A stretch of 64,000 nt of DNA from Methanocaldococcus villosus KIN24-T80 (lineage in GTDB: Archaea; AGJL01; Methanococci; Methanococcales; Methanocaldococcaceae). The notes under the pieces are model-generated. The model did no database searches and was not told the origin of the DNA. It saw nothing but the letters and a program-made list of their open reading frames with translations. Made by a program: the position numbers and the translations under genes. The stretch spans positions 434,001-498,000 of the forward strand of contig NZ_AQUK01000001.1 of NCBI RefSeq assembly GCF_000371805.1, in the 5' to 3' direction. Below are positions 52,658-60,938 of this stretch, piece by piece; position 1 is the first letter of the stretch; each line of letters begins with the position of its first letter.

Positions 52658-52927
52658 TTGAGAGTGGTTATATCAGTTATTGGGAAAGATCGGCCAGGGA
52701 TTGTTGCAGGAATAGCTAATGTTTTAGCAAAACATAATGCTAACATATTAGACATTAGCCAAACTATTATGCAGGATCTTTTTACAATGATAATGTTAGT
52801 AGATATATCAAATATAGATGTTGATTTTTCAAAGCTAAAAGAAGAGTTAGAAAAAACAGGAAAAGAGTTGGGAGTAGAAGTTATTGTCCAACATGAGGAT
52901 ATATTCAAATACATGCACAGAATTTAG
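52658..52927 (+). CDS. ACT domain protein (UPF0237), TTG start
   Basis: 89 residues from TTG 52658, 4 bases after AGGTGA. The sequence VVISVIGKDRPGIVAGIANVLAKHNANILDISQTIM is a typical ACT domain; a second half follows. Single ACT proteins of this family are thought to bind amino acids, but no ligand is proven. It is convergent with taw2 and overlaps it by 23 bases. In M. jannaschii the same pair is adjacent, so the neighbourhood is conserved. Confidence 0.85.
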   Translation: MRVVISVIGKDRPGIVAGIANVLAKHNANILDISQTIMQDLFTMIMLVDISNIDVDFSKLKEELEKTGKELGVEVIVQHEDIFKYMHRI

Positions 52928-53651
52928 CATCTACAACAACATGCCAAACTCCAGGAGCATATTTTTTTATTTTAAATATTTTATAATCTACCAATTTATA
53001 ATTGTAGATTTTAGCATAGTATTTTAGTCTTTCAATAGGTCTTTCATACATGACCTTTTCTGCAACAGTTTCATGATAGTGTATAACACCTTTATCTTTT
53101 AAAATTTCAAAAGCTTTTGGTAAAAATTTATGAGTCTTGTGTATATATCCCATTATTATTCTATCTGCTATATTCCTTAAATTCACATTTCTATTGTCTG
53201 ATAAAATAGGAATTATATTTTTTAATTTATTTAATTTAATATTTTCACAGAGATAATGATATGCTATAGGGTTCTTTTCTATTGCATAAACTGTTTTAGG
53301 ATTAGAGTATTTAGCTAAAGGAATAGAAAAATAACCTATTCCTGCAAACATATCTACAACAATTTCATTTTCATTAGATATTCTTGCCATTCTTTCTCTT
53401 TCTTTTATATTGCCCTGACTCCACATAATTTTTGATACATCTAACTTAAAAAGACATCCATGTTCTTTATGTATAGTCTCTGTCTCTTTACCATAGAGTA
53501 TCTTTATATATGGCCTTCTAAATTCTCCTACTATTTGAGAAGTTTTTAAAGCTACTGTTTTACATTTTGTCTTTTTTACTATTTCCCTTATTTCTTCTTC
53601 TGAAAGAGGTTTTTTCACTAAAACTATATCTCCTATTTTTTGATATTTCAT
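52905..53651 (-). CDS. taw2: tRNA wybutosine-synthesizing protein Taw2
   Basis: 248 residues of the Trm5-like aminocarboxypropyl transferase Taw2, which moves the 3-amino-3-carboxypropyl group of SAM to imG-14 in tRNA-Phe. Motifs: KLDVSKIMWSQGNIKERERMA, VVDMFAGIGYFSIPLAKYS, YAIEKNPIAYHYLCENI, and IMGYIHKTHKFLPKA in place of the NPPY motif of methyltransferases. The absence of the NPP motif separates it from Trm5b at 46872-47870. Confidence 0.93.
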   Translation of the reverse strand: MKYQKIGDIVLVKKPLSEEEIREIVKKTKCKTVALKTSQIVGEFRRPYIKILYGKETETIHKEHGCLFKLDVSKIMWSQGNIKERERMARISNENEIVVDMFAGIGYFSIPLAKYSNPKTVYAIEKNPIAYHYLCENIKLNKLKNIIPILSDNRNVNLRNIADRIIMGYIHKTHKFLPKAFEILKDKGVIHYHETVAEKVMYERPIERLKYYAKIYNYKLVDYKIFKIKKYAPGVWHVVVDAKFCACI

Positions 53652-53693
53652 CTATTTCACTTAATTCTATTTTTAGAATATATTAATATAAAT

Positions 53694-53709
53694 CCGAAAA
53701 TTTTATATA
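53694..53709 (+). promoter_or_regulatory. tRNA-Ala promoter
   Basis: CCGAAAA (BRE, 53694-53700) is followed directly by TTTATATA (TATA, 53702-53709), about 40 bases before the mature tRNA 5' end. This is the classic methanococcal stable-RNA promoter spacing. Confidence 0.75.
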
Positions 53710-53745
53710 TTTCTCCCTATTATTTATATATCACTAATTTTTTGA

Positions 53746-53822
<77 letters not shown>

Positions 53823-53882
53823 TTTTTATTGTTTATTATTTAATATTAAATTAAATTTATATATTTTAATTAGTTGATAATC

Positions 53883-54725
53883 ATGCTAGAATGCTCAATA
53901 TGTGTTCATACAGAAAAAACTAAAAAAATTTTATTTGAGGATAAACCCATATGTGTTGATTGTCTGACATACAAAAAATATCCAATAGATTTTAATAAGT
54001 TAAAAAAAGAAGTTGAAGAAACTTTAGAAAAAATAAAAAAAGAAAATAAAAAATATCAATGCATTTTAGCCTTTTCTGGAGGAAAAGATAGTGTTGTTGC
54101 ATTAAAATTATTGAAAGAAGAATTTAAAATAAATCCAATATGTGTGTTAGTGGATAATAACTATTTATCAGAAGATGTTATAAAAAATGCAATTAATGTA
54201 ACTAAATATTATAATACTGATTTGATAATAATAAATAGAGACTTTACTTGGCTTTTTAATGAAGTTCTAAATAGATGTGAAAGCCCATGTAGAAGATGTT
54301 CTAGGTTGATATTAAGAGAAGTTTGGAGGGTAGCAAAGTTGTTAGGTATAAAATATATAATAACTGGGCATGAATTACCTTTTGGACATTCAGCTATAAG
54401 AGATATGAAAGATGGTATAAAGATGATAAGATTATTAGCTCCATATAAAATTAGAGAAGAGGAGAAATATGAATTAATAAAAGATTTACCATGGAAAAAA
54501 CCAAATTTATATGGATACACAACAAACTGTTTAATTTTAGGTGTAGCATTAGAAAGATTTTACCAAAAGTATGGTTTTAGTTTTGAGATAGATAGAATAG
54601 CTGCAATGGTTAGATTAGGACTATTAAACAAAGAAAAGGCTAAAGAATTTTTAAAAAAGCCAAATATTCCTGAAGAATTATATGAGGAGTTAAAAAGCAG
54701 GGGATTAAAGCTCATCAATAAATGA
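53883..54725 (+). CDS. PP-loop ATP pyrophosphatase with N-terminal zinc-finger-like motif
   Basis: 280 residues from ATG 53883 (an in-frame TTG 9 bases upstream is possible). An N-terminal CSICVH...CVDC set (residues 3-26) looks like a zinc knuckle. The PP-loop is AFSGGKDSVVALKLL (about 60-75). RCESPCRRCSRLILREV (about 137) has four cysteines in a pattern seen in sulfur-transfer or Fe-S PP-loop enzymes, and TGHELPFGHSA follows. It is a nucleotide alpha-hydrolase of thiolase or amidotransferase type; tRNA thiolation or amidation of a sugar are both possible. It converges with hcgC, overlapping by 21 bases. Confidence 0.7.
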   Translation: MLECSICVHTEKTKKILFEDKPICVDCLTYKKYPIDFNKLKKEVEETLEKIKKENKKYQCILAFSGGKDSVVALKLLKEEFKINPICVLVDNNYLSEDVIKNAINVTKYYNTDLIIINRDFTWLFNEVLNRCESPCRRCSRLILREVWRVAKLLGIKYIITGHELPFGHSAIRDMKDGIKMIRLLAPYKIREEEKYELIKDLPWKKPNLYGYTTNCLILGVALERFYQKYGFSFEIDRIAAMVRLGLLNKEKAKEFLKKPNIPEELYEELKSRGLKLINK

Positions 54726-55490
54726 ATATATGAGGTTCAAATTATTCTCTATAATCTTTTCAGCTTCATTTATAACATCATTTATAGAACTTATAATAAT
54801 TGCAGGTTTTGATAATTCTAATAAAAATCTCTTTATGTTTCCATTATGGAATAATATTCCTTCATAATATTTTAAGTTAGGGATGGCATATAATACTCCA
54901 TCTAATGAAGAAATTTCTTTAGAGGCATCTACAATTGTGTCTATAGTTAATGTCATAGTGCCGGATGTTTTTGATATCTTAGCCTTTCTAAATGTCTTTA
55001 AAATTCCTACTTTTTCAGAGTTTATACTATAAGCCCTTTTATAGGTATTATCAAGTTCATAAATATCAGGATCAAAAACTCCTCTAGGATCTTCAATAAT
55101 AGCTATTTTTGGAGAGAATTTTTTTAAAAAATTTGGATCAATTCCTCCTAAGCCTGTTATATCAATTACTAAGTCAGGATTTATTTTATCCTTTATTAAT
55201 TTTAATTTAAAATCATTTAATGTTAAAAACTCAATATTATCATTTGGTATAAGATCTTTTAAAAACTCATATATATCTACTAAATAAACTTTATCACAAA
55301 AATTTTTAATATTTTGGGCAACATAATTTCCCCAAAGATAAACTCCAAATACTACAGCTTCTTTAAACTCTTCTCCTTCTAAAAACATTTTCATAGCATT
55401 ATATTTTTTCTTAGAAATGCTGTTAATAACATCAATAACTCTTGTTTTTGTTTCTAATGTTTTTATATTTTCAGTAATTCCTGTCATCAT
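54705..55490 (-). CDS. hcgC: FeGP cofactor biosynthesis methyltransferase HcgC
   Basis: 261 residues. It matches HcgC, which methylates the pyridinol ring of the iron-guanylylpyridinol cofactor of [Fe]-hydrogenase (Hmd). Seen: TRVIDVINSISKKKYNAMKMFLEG, VVFGVYLWGNYVAQNIKN (a Rossmann entry), DLVIDITGLGGIDPNFLKKF, IIEDPRGVFDPD and KTSGTMTLTIDTIVDAS. The fold is an SAM-binding Rossmann domain without classical methyltransferase motifs, consistent with the family. Its ATG overlaps the hcgB stop. hmd itself is not in the window. Confidence 0.8.
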   Translation of the reverse strand: MMTGITENIKTLETKTRVIDVINSISKKKYNAMKMFLEGEEFKEAVVFGVYLWGNYVAQNIKNFCDKVYLVDIYEFLKDLIPNDNIEFLTLNDFKLKLIKDKINPDLVIDITGLGGIDPNFLKKFSPKIAIIEDPRGVFDPDIYELDNTYKRAYSINSEKVGILKTFRKAKISKTSGTMTLTIDTIVDASKEISSLDGVLYAIPNLKYYEGILFHNGNIKRFLLELSKPAIIISSINDVINEAEKIIENNLNLIYSFIDEL

Positions 55491-55960
55491 TTTATCCCCA
55501 CTCTATTTAAAGCTTCTATAATCTCTTTTTCAATCCTTTTTTCTATTTTTTCTTTATGTATTGATGATGGAGGGGAAAGAGAAGCTGTTAATATCCTACC
55601 TTTATTATCTAATATAACCAACATAGCTCCTGAACCTGGAATTCCTAGTCTCCCTCTTGCTATGTATATATCTCCATTCTCTACATCAACAGCCATTAAA
55701 GCTTTAAATATAGCAGGCATTCTTGTAAGATCTGCAAAGCTTGTGTCTATATCAGTCATTTTTATTTCAGCATCCTTAACAAATTTTAACATAATATTTT
55801 TTATTATTTTAAATTTTTTTTGATTATTTGTAGCAACAATTATTCTTTTTGCAGAAAGTATTTTATTTTTTATAGCCTCTACTTCCTCTTCTTTATCTCC
55901 TTTTCTAACCTTTTTTATAGATTCTAAATAAGCATCCTTTATAACACCCTCTAAGATAAT
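55487..55960 (-). CDS. hcgB: FeGP cofactor biosynthesis guanylyltransferase HcgB, non-canonical start
   Basis: The ATG at 55790-55792 gives only 101 residues and drops a clearly coding N-terminus: DAYLESIKKVRKG, then KRIIVATNNQKKF, the Maf/ITPase-like loop expected in HcgB, are open in frame back to the cbiO stop TAA at 55970-55972. Between that stop and 55792 there is no ATG, GTG or TTG in frame. A GGTGA at 55962-55966 is followed by ATT (55960) and ATC (55957), so initiation at one of these is likely, giving about 156-157 residues, the normal family size. HcgB joins GMP to the pyridinol. GIPGSGAMLVI and TDIDTSFADLTRMPAIF are further motifs. Confidence 0.75.
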   Translation of the reverse strand: MILEGVIKDAYLESIKKVRKGDKEEEVEAIKNKILSAKRIIVATNNQKKFKIIKNIMLKFVKDAEIKMTDIDTSFADLTRMPAIFKALMAVDVENGDIYIARGRLGIPGSGAMLVILDNKGRILTASLSPPSSIHKEKIEKRIEKEIIEALNRVGIK

Positions 55961-55969
55961 TTCACCGTT

Positions 55970-56794
55970 TTATAAGTTTATCAGTTTTGTTATTATATTT
56001 AAAGCTTCTTTTAAATTTATTGGGATATCTACATCATAACCCATCTCTCTCAATTTTAAAAACAGTTTTGTAATGTCAGGAACATCCAAATTCCACTCTT
56101 CTAAAGGTAGATTAAACATATCTTTTACCTTACCTTCAAATAAAATTCTTTTATTTATGATATAACATCTATCTGCCAAACTTGCCAAGCTTAGATCATG
56201 AGTAACTATAATTATTGTTTTTCCTTCCTTTTTAAGATCCAATATAATGTCAATAAGCTCATTTCTACTTTTAGGATCCAAACTTGCTGTAGGTTCATCC
56301 ATCAATATTACTTCGGGATCTGAGGAAAGTATAGAAGATATGGCTACCTTCTTCTTTTCCCCACCACTTAAATTATAAGGGTGTCTATCCTTTAAATGAT
56401 AGATTTTCAATTTTTTTAATGCCTTTTCAGCCATTTTAATAGCTTTTTCTTTATCATATATTTGTAGTGGAGTATACAACACCTCATCCCAAACTGTAGG
56501 GTTAAAAAGCATTAAGTCAGGATTTTGGAACACAAATCCAACTTTACTCCTAAATTCTCTAACAAACTCTTTAGAGTGTAATAAGGATTCAGTAATCTTT
56601 ATGTTTTTAAAATATATCTCTCCCTTTTTTGGAAAAATTAAACCATCTATTATTTTTAATAATGTTGTTTTTCCTGCACCATTTGGCCCTAAAATAACTA
56701 AAATCTCATTTTTATAAATCTCCATGTTTATGTCTTCTAATACACAATTTTTTCCATAACTATATGAAACCTCTTTCAACTTAAAAATCTCCAT
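55970..56794 (-). CDS. cbiO: Cobalt ECF transporter ATPase
   Basis: 274 residues. Walker A ILGPNGAGKTTLLKI (about 34), Q-loop FVFQNPDLMLFNPTV typical of CbiO/EcfA, signature LSGGEKKKVAISSIL (about 144), Walker B VILMDEPTASLDP and switch IVTHDLSLA. The C-terminal part (VDIPINLKEALNIITKLINL) is short. Together with CbiQ it drives cobalt entry through CbiM/N. Its stop is in frame with hcgB, 9 bases before that gene's likely start. Confidence 0.93.
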   Translation of the reverse strand: MEIFKLKEVSYSYGKNCVLEDINMEIYKNEILVILGPNGAGKTTLLKIIDGLIFPKKGEIYFKNIKITESLLHSKEFVREFRSKVGFVFQNPDLMLFNPTVWDEVLYTPLQIYDKEKAIKMAEKALKKLKIYHLKDRHPYNLSGGEKKKVAISSILSSDPEVILMDEPTASLDPKSRNELIDIILDLKKEGKTIIIVTHDLSLASLADRCYIINKRILFEGKVKDMFNLPLEEWNLDVPDITKLFLKLREMGYDVDIPINLKEALNIITKLINL

Positions 56795-57618
56795 ATTAAC
56801 ACCTTTAATATTAAGATAAATGCTAAAACAAATATTAAAAAAATTATATCTTTAAATTTTATTTTATAATCATAAAAAGAAGTTACTTCTTTAAAACCTC
56901 TTGAAAGCATTGAATAATATAACTCTTCTCCAACTAAACAGGTATTTATGAATAGACATCCAATTATTTTCCCTCCTTCCTTCCAACTCTCTAATAAAGA
57001 AAGTTTTTTTGCTGTTCTTGATTTTCTTGAATATAATATATCCAATGCTAAATTTAACAATAGAAATATATATCTGTATGCTAAGTTAAATATTGTCACA
57101 ATTTCTTCAGGAACTTTAAACATTCTTAATGTAGATAAAATCACATTCCACTTTGTTGTTAATGGTATAAGAACTGCAAAAGAAATACATGTTGATATCC
57201 TTATTATAAAAGTAATAAAATACATAACTCCTTCAAAAGTTATCGATATATGTGGAGAGTTTAAAATAATAAAGAGATCTTTTCCGGGAGTTACAATATT
57301 AAAAATAACAGGGAATGCTATTAATCCTGCAAATATTGGGATAAATATATAAACTCTTTTTATGTATGTTAAAATAGGTATTTTTGAAAGTTTTGCTAAT
57401 AGGATGGCAAAGATATTTAGGATAACTAGAATATATAGATTTTTTGTAAAAAGTGTAAAAAAGATAAGAGTAAGTAAAGAAATAATTTTAATTCTTGGCT
57501 CAATATTTTGAAGAACTCCAGGAACTCGAGCATATTTTTCATGAAATATAGCCTCATTTATATATGTTATCATATGCTCAATACTTTTATCAAACAGCTT
57601 ATTCATAACATCCCACAT
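56776..57618 (-). CDS. cbiQ: Cobalt ECF transporter transmembrane component
   Basis: 280 residues with five or six membrane helices. Conserved cytoplasmic coupling motif ARG appears in the LSRGFKEVTSFYDY region, and STLRMFKVPEEIVTIFNLAYRYIFLLL is typical of CbiQ/EcfT. The start is either ATG 57618, immediately after the cbiN stop, or ATG 57606. Its 3' end overlaps cbiO by 19 bases. It couples the ATPase to the substrate-specific CbiMN. Confidence 0.9.
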   Translation of the reverse strand: MWDVMNKLFDKSIEHMITYINEAIFHEKYARVPGVLQNIEPRIKIISLLTLIFFTLFTKNLYILVILNIFAILLAKLSKIPILTYIKRVYIFIPIFAGLIAFPVIFNIVTPGKDLFIILNSPHISITFEGVMYFITFIIRISTCISFAVLIPLTTKWNVILSTLRMFKVPEEIVTIFNLAYRYIFLLLNLALDILYSRKSRTAKKLSLLESWKEGGKIIGCLFINTCLVGEELYYSMLSRGFKEVTSFYDYKIKFKDIIFLIFVLAFILILKVLIWRFLS

Positions 57619-57966
57619 TTAAGTAGTTGTAGGTTTTGAATAAACTAATTTAACAATAATATAATAAAAGGCTAAACATAAAGCTACTCCCACTATTGCT
57701 GAGATAATATATCCAATTGAAGCATGTAAAGGATCATCCCATCCTGGAATATTATAGTCTGGTAAGATTGCATATTGCCAAACTCCTGAAAGTTTTAAAA
57801 GCCCAGCTACTTTAGAAGCTCCTACCTCCTTTGCTACTTCTGAAGGATCCCATTCTCCCCAAGCATCACCATAATTCCAAACTAGAAGTATTCCTAAAGG
57901 ACATAAAATAATCATAGCTCCAATTAAATAGGCAAATTTCTTAACTAATGGGTCATCCCAATTCAT
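57619..57966 (-). CDS. cbiN: Cobalt transport protein CbiN
   Basis: 115 residues with two membrane helices (LIGAMIILCPLGILLVW near 11-28; IGYIISAIVGVALCLAFYYIIVKLVY near the end) joined by an outside loop containing PDYNIPGWDDPLHASIGYI, a PDY.IPG motif common in CbiN-like proteins. CbiN is thought to open CbiM for metal loading. The ATG overlaps the cbiM stop. Confidence 0.9.
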   Translation of the reverse strand: MNWDDPLVKKFAYLIGAMIILCPLGILLVWNYGDAWGEWDPSEVAKEVGASKVAGLLKLSGVWQYAILPDYNIPGWDDPLHASIGYIISAIVGVALCLAFYYIIVKLVYSKPTTT

Positions 57967-58625
57967 AAAATTTCCACCTCTTTTTTAGCAAATAATTCAG
58001 GCCTAACTTTCTTAACATACCATACAATAACTCCTGTAACTATAGCAGCAACAGGTCCTGCAACTAGCATGTGTGCAAGTGCCATTGCAGGAATTGATAC
58101 AGTGAATGGATATGGACAGTAACCAGGTTCTATAAATGGCTGGATTCCAAATTCAAATCCTGCTACTACTGAGGCTATTACTAACCCAAAATAAGCTCCA
58201 ATTCCTGCAGCGACCGCCTCATCAATTTTAACTTTAGTAGCTAGGAATTTGTATATATAATATCCTACAAATGGTAAAACTACTCCCATATTGAAACAGT
58301 TAGCTCCTATACAAGTAACTCCACCATCTCCAAAGAATATAGCTTGGATAATTAAAACAATAGATATTGCAATTGTGGCTACCCATGGATTATCCATAAG
58401 TACAGCTATTAGTGTCCCCCCTACCATGTGGCATGTAGTTCCATCTGGAACTGGAAGGTTGAACATCATAACTAAAAATGAAAACGCTGTTAACACTCCT
58501 AAAAGTGGTAATTTTTTAGGATCTAACTTTCTTAACTCTTTAAGACCTTTGTACCAAAATGGTATCATTAATAGGTAGAAAAAAATACATGTTATAGGAC
58601 CAAGATATCCATCTGGAATATGCAT
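57963..58625 (-). CDS. cbiM: Cobalt-binding S component CbiM
   Basis: 220 residues from ATG 58625 (MHIPDGYLGP). This start is decisive: Met1-His2 form part of the metal site in CbiM/NikM, so the in-frame GTG 9 bases upstream must be the GGTGA ribosome-binding site. Other motifs: LPVPDGTTCHMVGGTLIAVLMDNPW carrying further His ligands and the six-helix fold. Annotation as cobalt rather than nickel follows the cbiN-type partner. A palindromic operator lies just upstream. Confidence 0.92.
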   Translation of the reverse strand: MHIPDGYLGPITCIFFYLLMIPFWYKGLKELRKLDPKKLPLLGVLTAFSFLVMMFNLPVPDGTTCHMVGGTLIAVLMDNPWVATIAISIVLIIQAIFFGDGGVTCIGANCFNMGVVLPFVGYYIYKFLATKVKIDEAVAAGIGAYFGLVIASVVAGFEFGIQPFIEPGYCPYPFTVSIPAMALAHMLVAGPVAAIVTGVIVWYVKKVRPELFAKKEVEIL

Positions 58626-58643
58626 AGATTTCACCTAACAAAT

Positions 58644-58692
58644 ATTATTTCATACAAAAAGTATGAATAATAATATCTAGTATATAAAATTT
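58644..58692 (-). promoter_or_regulatory. cbiMNQO promoter and dyad with NikR-like half-sites
   Basis: TCATAC (58650-58655) and GTATGA (58661-58666) form an inverted repeat around AAAAA, extended outward by ATTATT/AATAAT with one bulged T. TATA is ATTTTATATAC on the minus strand (58680-58692), predicting initiation near 58660, so the dyad covers the start site. GTATGA is the half-site of NikR, though in E. coli the halves are arranged outward with a 16-base gap. A metal-dependent repressor of cobalt/nickel uptake is a reasonable inference. Confidence 0.55.
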
Positions 58693-58746
58693 ACTAAATA
58701 AATATGAAAAATAAATTGAAAAATATTATAAAAAACTTTAAAAACT

Positions 58747-59700
58747 TTATTTATTAATTATCTTTATTTTTTCTTGTTTAACTAACTTTTCTCCCTTAAT
58801 TTCATTTCCTATTTCATGTTCTGTTTCATTTTCTTCATGTTTATTTTCTATTTCAATTTCTATATGTTTTTTATTTTTCTCTATTTCTATATTCAAATTT
58901 AAATGTGTGTTTTCATACAATCTAACTTTTACCATTTCCATGTTTTTAACCTTTAGCATCAATTTATATGCATCATCATAATCTCCTTCTTTAATTTTTT
59001 CTTCAAGATCTTTTAACTCTTCCTCCAAATCTTCAGTATCTACACCAAGTTTCTTTAAAACTTTAATTTTTCTTTTTATTTCTTTAATCCTATTTTCCAA
59101 TATTTTTTCTAAAGCATGTTTTGGAATAGCATTAATTCTTACTTTAATCCTATGCTTCTCTAATTTTTTTGTAATATTTGTTAAATTTACTGCAGGATCT
59201 TCAACAACTTCCACTTCTTCTGGATTTAAATTATCTATATTAACTGTTAAATTTATTCCATTTGTTAATATAACTATTGCATCTTTACTAATATTAATCA
59301 AAACCTCACTATTTCCATGAACTATAATTACTTTCTTTTTCTTTTTTAGTTTTTCTTTGAATTTTTCTATAACTTCTTTATTTGTCTCATATCTATCTTT
59401 TCCTCCTAATCTTTCAACTTTAATACTTAAATTTTTTAATTTTTCAACATATTCATCAGGAACTGCTATAGGTCCTCCAATTATTATAACTTGTTCAGGT
59501 TTCATTTTTAATATTTCATTAACAACACTTTCATTATAAATTCCCCAGGGAGTAACTACAACTTTTGTATCATTAAAGAGTGAGGCTATATTTAGAGCTG
59601 TTAAATAATCTGCTTGATTATCACTAACTAATATAACATTTGTAGCAGCCACTGTAGGAATAAGTAAGGATAATATTATTAAAACTAATTTTTTTACCAT
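58747..59700 (-). CDS. Secreted CWB2-type (cell-wall-binding repeat 2) protein
   Basis: 317 residues. Signal MVKKLVLIILSLLIPTVAA. Residues 20-115 form one CWB2-like unit: VILVSDNQADYLTALNIASLF, PEQVIIIGGPIAVPDEYVEKLKN, VERLGGKDRYETNKEV. A second degenerate unit follows. Residues 195-260 are a coiled-coil-prone helix (RIKEIKRKIKVLKKLGVDTEDLEEELKDLEEKIKEGDYDDAYKLML), and the tail is highly acidic/lysine-rich with repeated IEIE. Typical of archaeal surface-layer or adhesin proteins. It lies downstream of Hfq's divergent promoter, with no functional link evident. Confidence 0.7.
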   Translation of the reverse strand: MVKKLVLIILSLLIPTVAATNVILVSDNQADYLTALNIASLFNDTKVVVTPWGIYNESVVNEILKMKPEQVIIIGGPIAVPDEYVEKLKNLSIKVERLGGKDRYETNKEVIEKFKEKLKKKKKVIIVHGNSEVLINISKDAIVILTNGINLTVNIDNLNPEEVEVVEDPAVNLTNITKKLEKHRIKVRINAIPKHALEKILENRIKEIKRKIKVLKKLGVDTEDLEEELKDLEEKIKEGDYDDAYKLMLKVKNMEMVKVRLYENTHLNLNIEIEKNKKHIEIEIENKHEENETEHEIGNEIKGEKLVKQEKIKIINK

Positions 59701-59791
59701 TTATATCACCTTAAAAATTTTATTAATATTATTGTATAACATTCTAAATTTATATAGGTTATATATTAAACATTTTTAAACTCTCAAAAAG

Positions 59792-59801
59792 TATATATAT
59801 A
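59792..59801 (+). promoter_or_regulatory. Promoter of the hfq operon
   Basis: CAAAAAG followed by TATATATATA at 59792-59801 fits BRE-TATA, predicting initiation near 59822, about 32 bases before the hfq ATG and upstream of its AAGGTGG site. Confidence 0.45.
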
Positions 59802-59853
59802 GGTAAGGCTAATCATAAAACAAATTTTTAACTTCGGGTTAAGGTGGTTATAG

Positions 59854-60078
<225 letters not shown>

Positions 60079-60105
60079 AATTTTTAAATTTTTTTGTGGT
60101 TGATT

Positions 60106-60933
60106 ATGATAATTAGAAATGAAATTTGTGACAAATTAGAGAATATTGTCAAAAATTTAAAATATGTAAAACACTGTATTGGTTGTGAAGGGTTAGATTT
60201 AAATATTAAAGACCCAAAACATCATCCATCTGTTGAACTAACTCAAAAGTGCAATCTAAATTGCTTTTTTTGTTATTCTAAATTAAAAAAAGTTAAAAGA
60301 GGTATTTATGGAAATTTAGAAGAAGCTAAAGCTTTAACAATCTCTCAATATGGTGAGCCATTATTTGACATAGAAGGTGTTAAAAGGGCAATATTGTTAG
60401 GGAAAAAATATAATTTAAGGGTGGATCTACAAACTAATGGAGTGTTTTTGAATGAGGAAATATTAGAAGAATTTAAAGAGTTAGGTTTAGATATAGTCAT
60501 GATTAGTTTAAGCTGTTTTAGTAAAGAGAGTTATAGAAAAATAACTGGGAAAGATTATTTTGATAAAGTTAAAGAAAATATAAAGATAGCTTCTAAATAT
60601 TTTCATACTATAATAAGATCTATATATCTCCCTAATTTTAATGAAAAAGAGTTAATAGAGATGGCAAAATATTTTGATGGAATCGTTGATGAAATAATGA
60701 TTCATCATCCTATTGCATACAATAACAATCTACCAAAAGAATATAAAATAAAAGATCTTTTAATGTTAGTCGATAAAATTCATTTAGAAGTTAAAAAAAC
60801 AAATGTATCTATAAAAGGCTGTTTATTATCACAATTAAAAGAAATGGATGGATTTATTTTAGCTAATATTAATTACAATGCTATTTCAGAAGTTCCTGAA
60901 ATTAAAAGAGAGTATCATCCTCTTCCTTGGTGA
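60106..60933 (+). CDS. Radical SAM protein of unknown substrate
   Basis: 275 residues from ATG 60106 after GTGGTTGAT. The cluster motif is ELTQKCNLNCFFCYSK (C-x3-C-x2-C, about 46-61). ISQYGEPLFDIEGVKRAILL is a GGEP-like segment, and LQTNGVFLNEEILEEFKELGLDIVMISLSCFSKESY is typical of the radical SAM barrel. An upstream CIGCEG (about residue 23) adds a cysteine pair. No SPASM domain is visible. Not assignable to a known product. It ends 5 bases before DUF366. Confidence 0.72.
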   Translation: MIIRNEICDKLENIVKNLKYVKHCIGCEGLDLNIKDPKHHPSVELTQKCNLNCFFCYSKLKKVKRGIYGNLEEAKALTISQYGEPLFDIEGVKRAILLGKKYNLRVDLQTNGVFLNEEILEEFKELGLDIVMISLSCFSKESYRKITGKDYFDKVKENIKIASKYFHTIIRSIYLPNFNEKELIEMAKYFDGIVDEIMIHHPIAYNNNLPKEYKIKDLLMLVDKIHLEVKKTNVSIKGCLLSQLKEMDGFILANINYNAISEVPEIKREYHPLPW

Positions 60934-60938
60934 ATTTC

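Noticed and set aside
57963-58578. 95-codon plus-strand frame opposite cbiM
   Set aside because: Antisense shadow of a conserved membrane protein with no site or motif.
58621-58640. GTG at 58632-58634 as cbiM start
   Set aside because: It lies within the GGTGA site and would displace the N-terminal Met-His metal ligands of CbiM.
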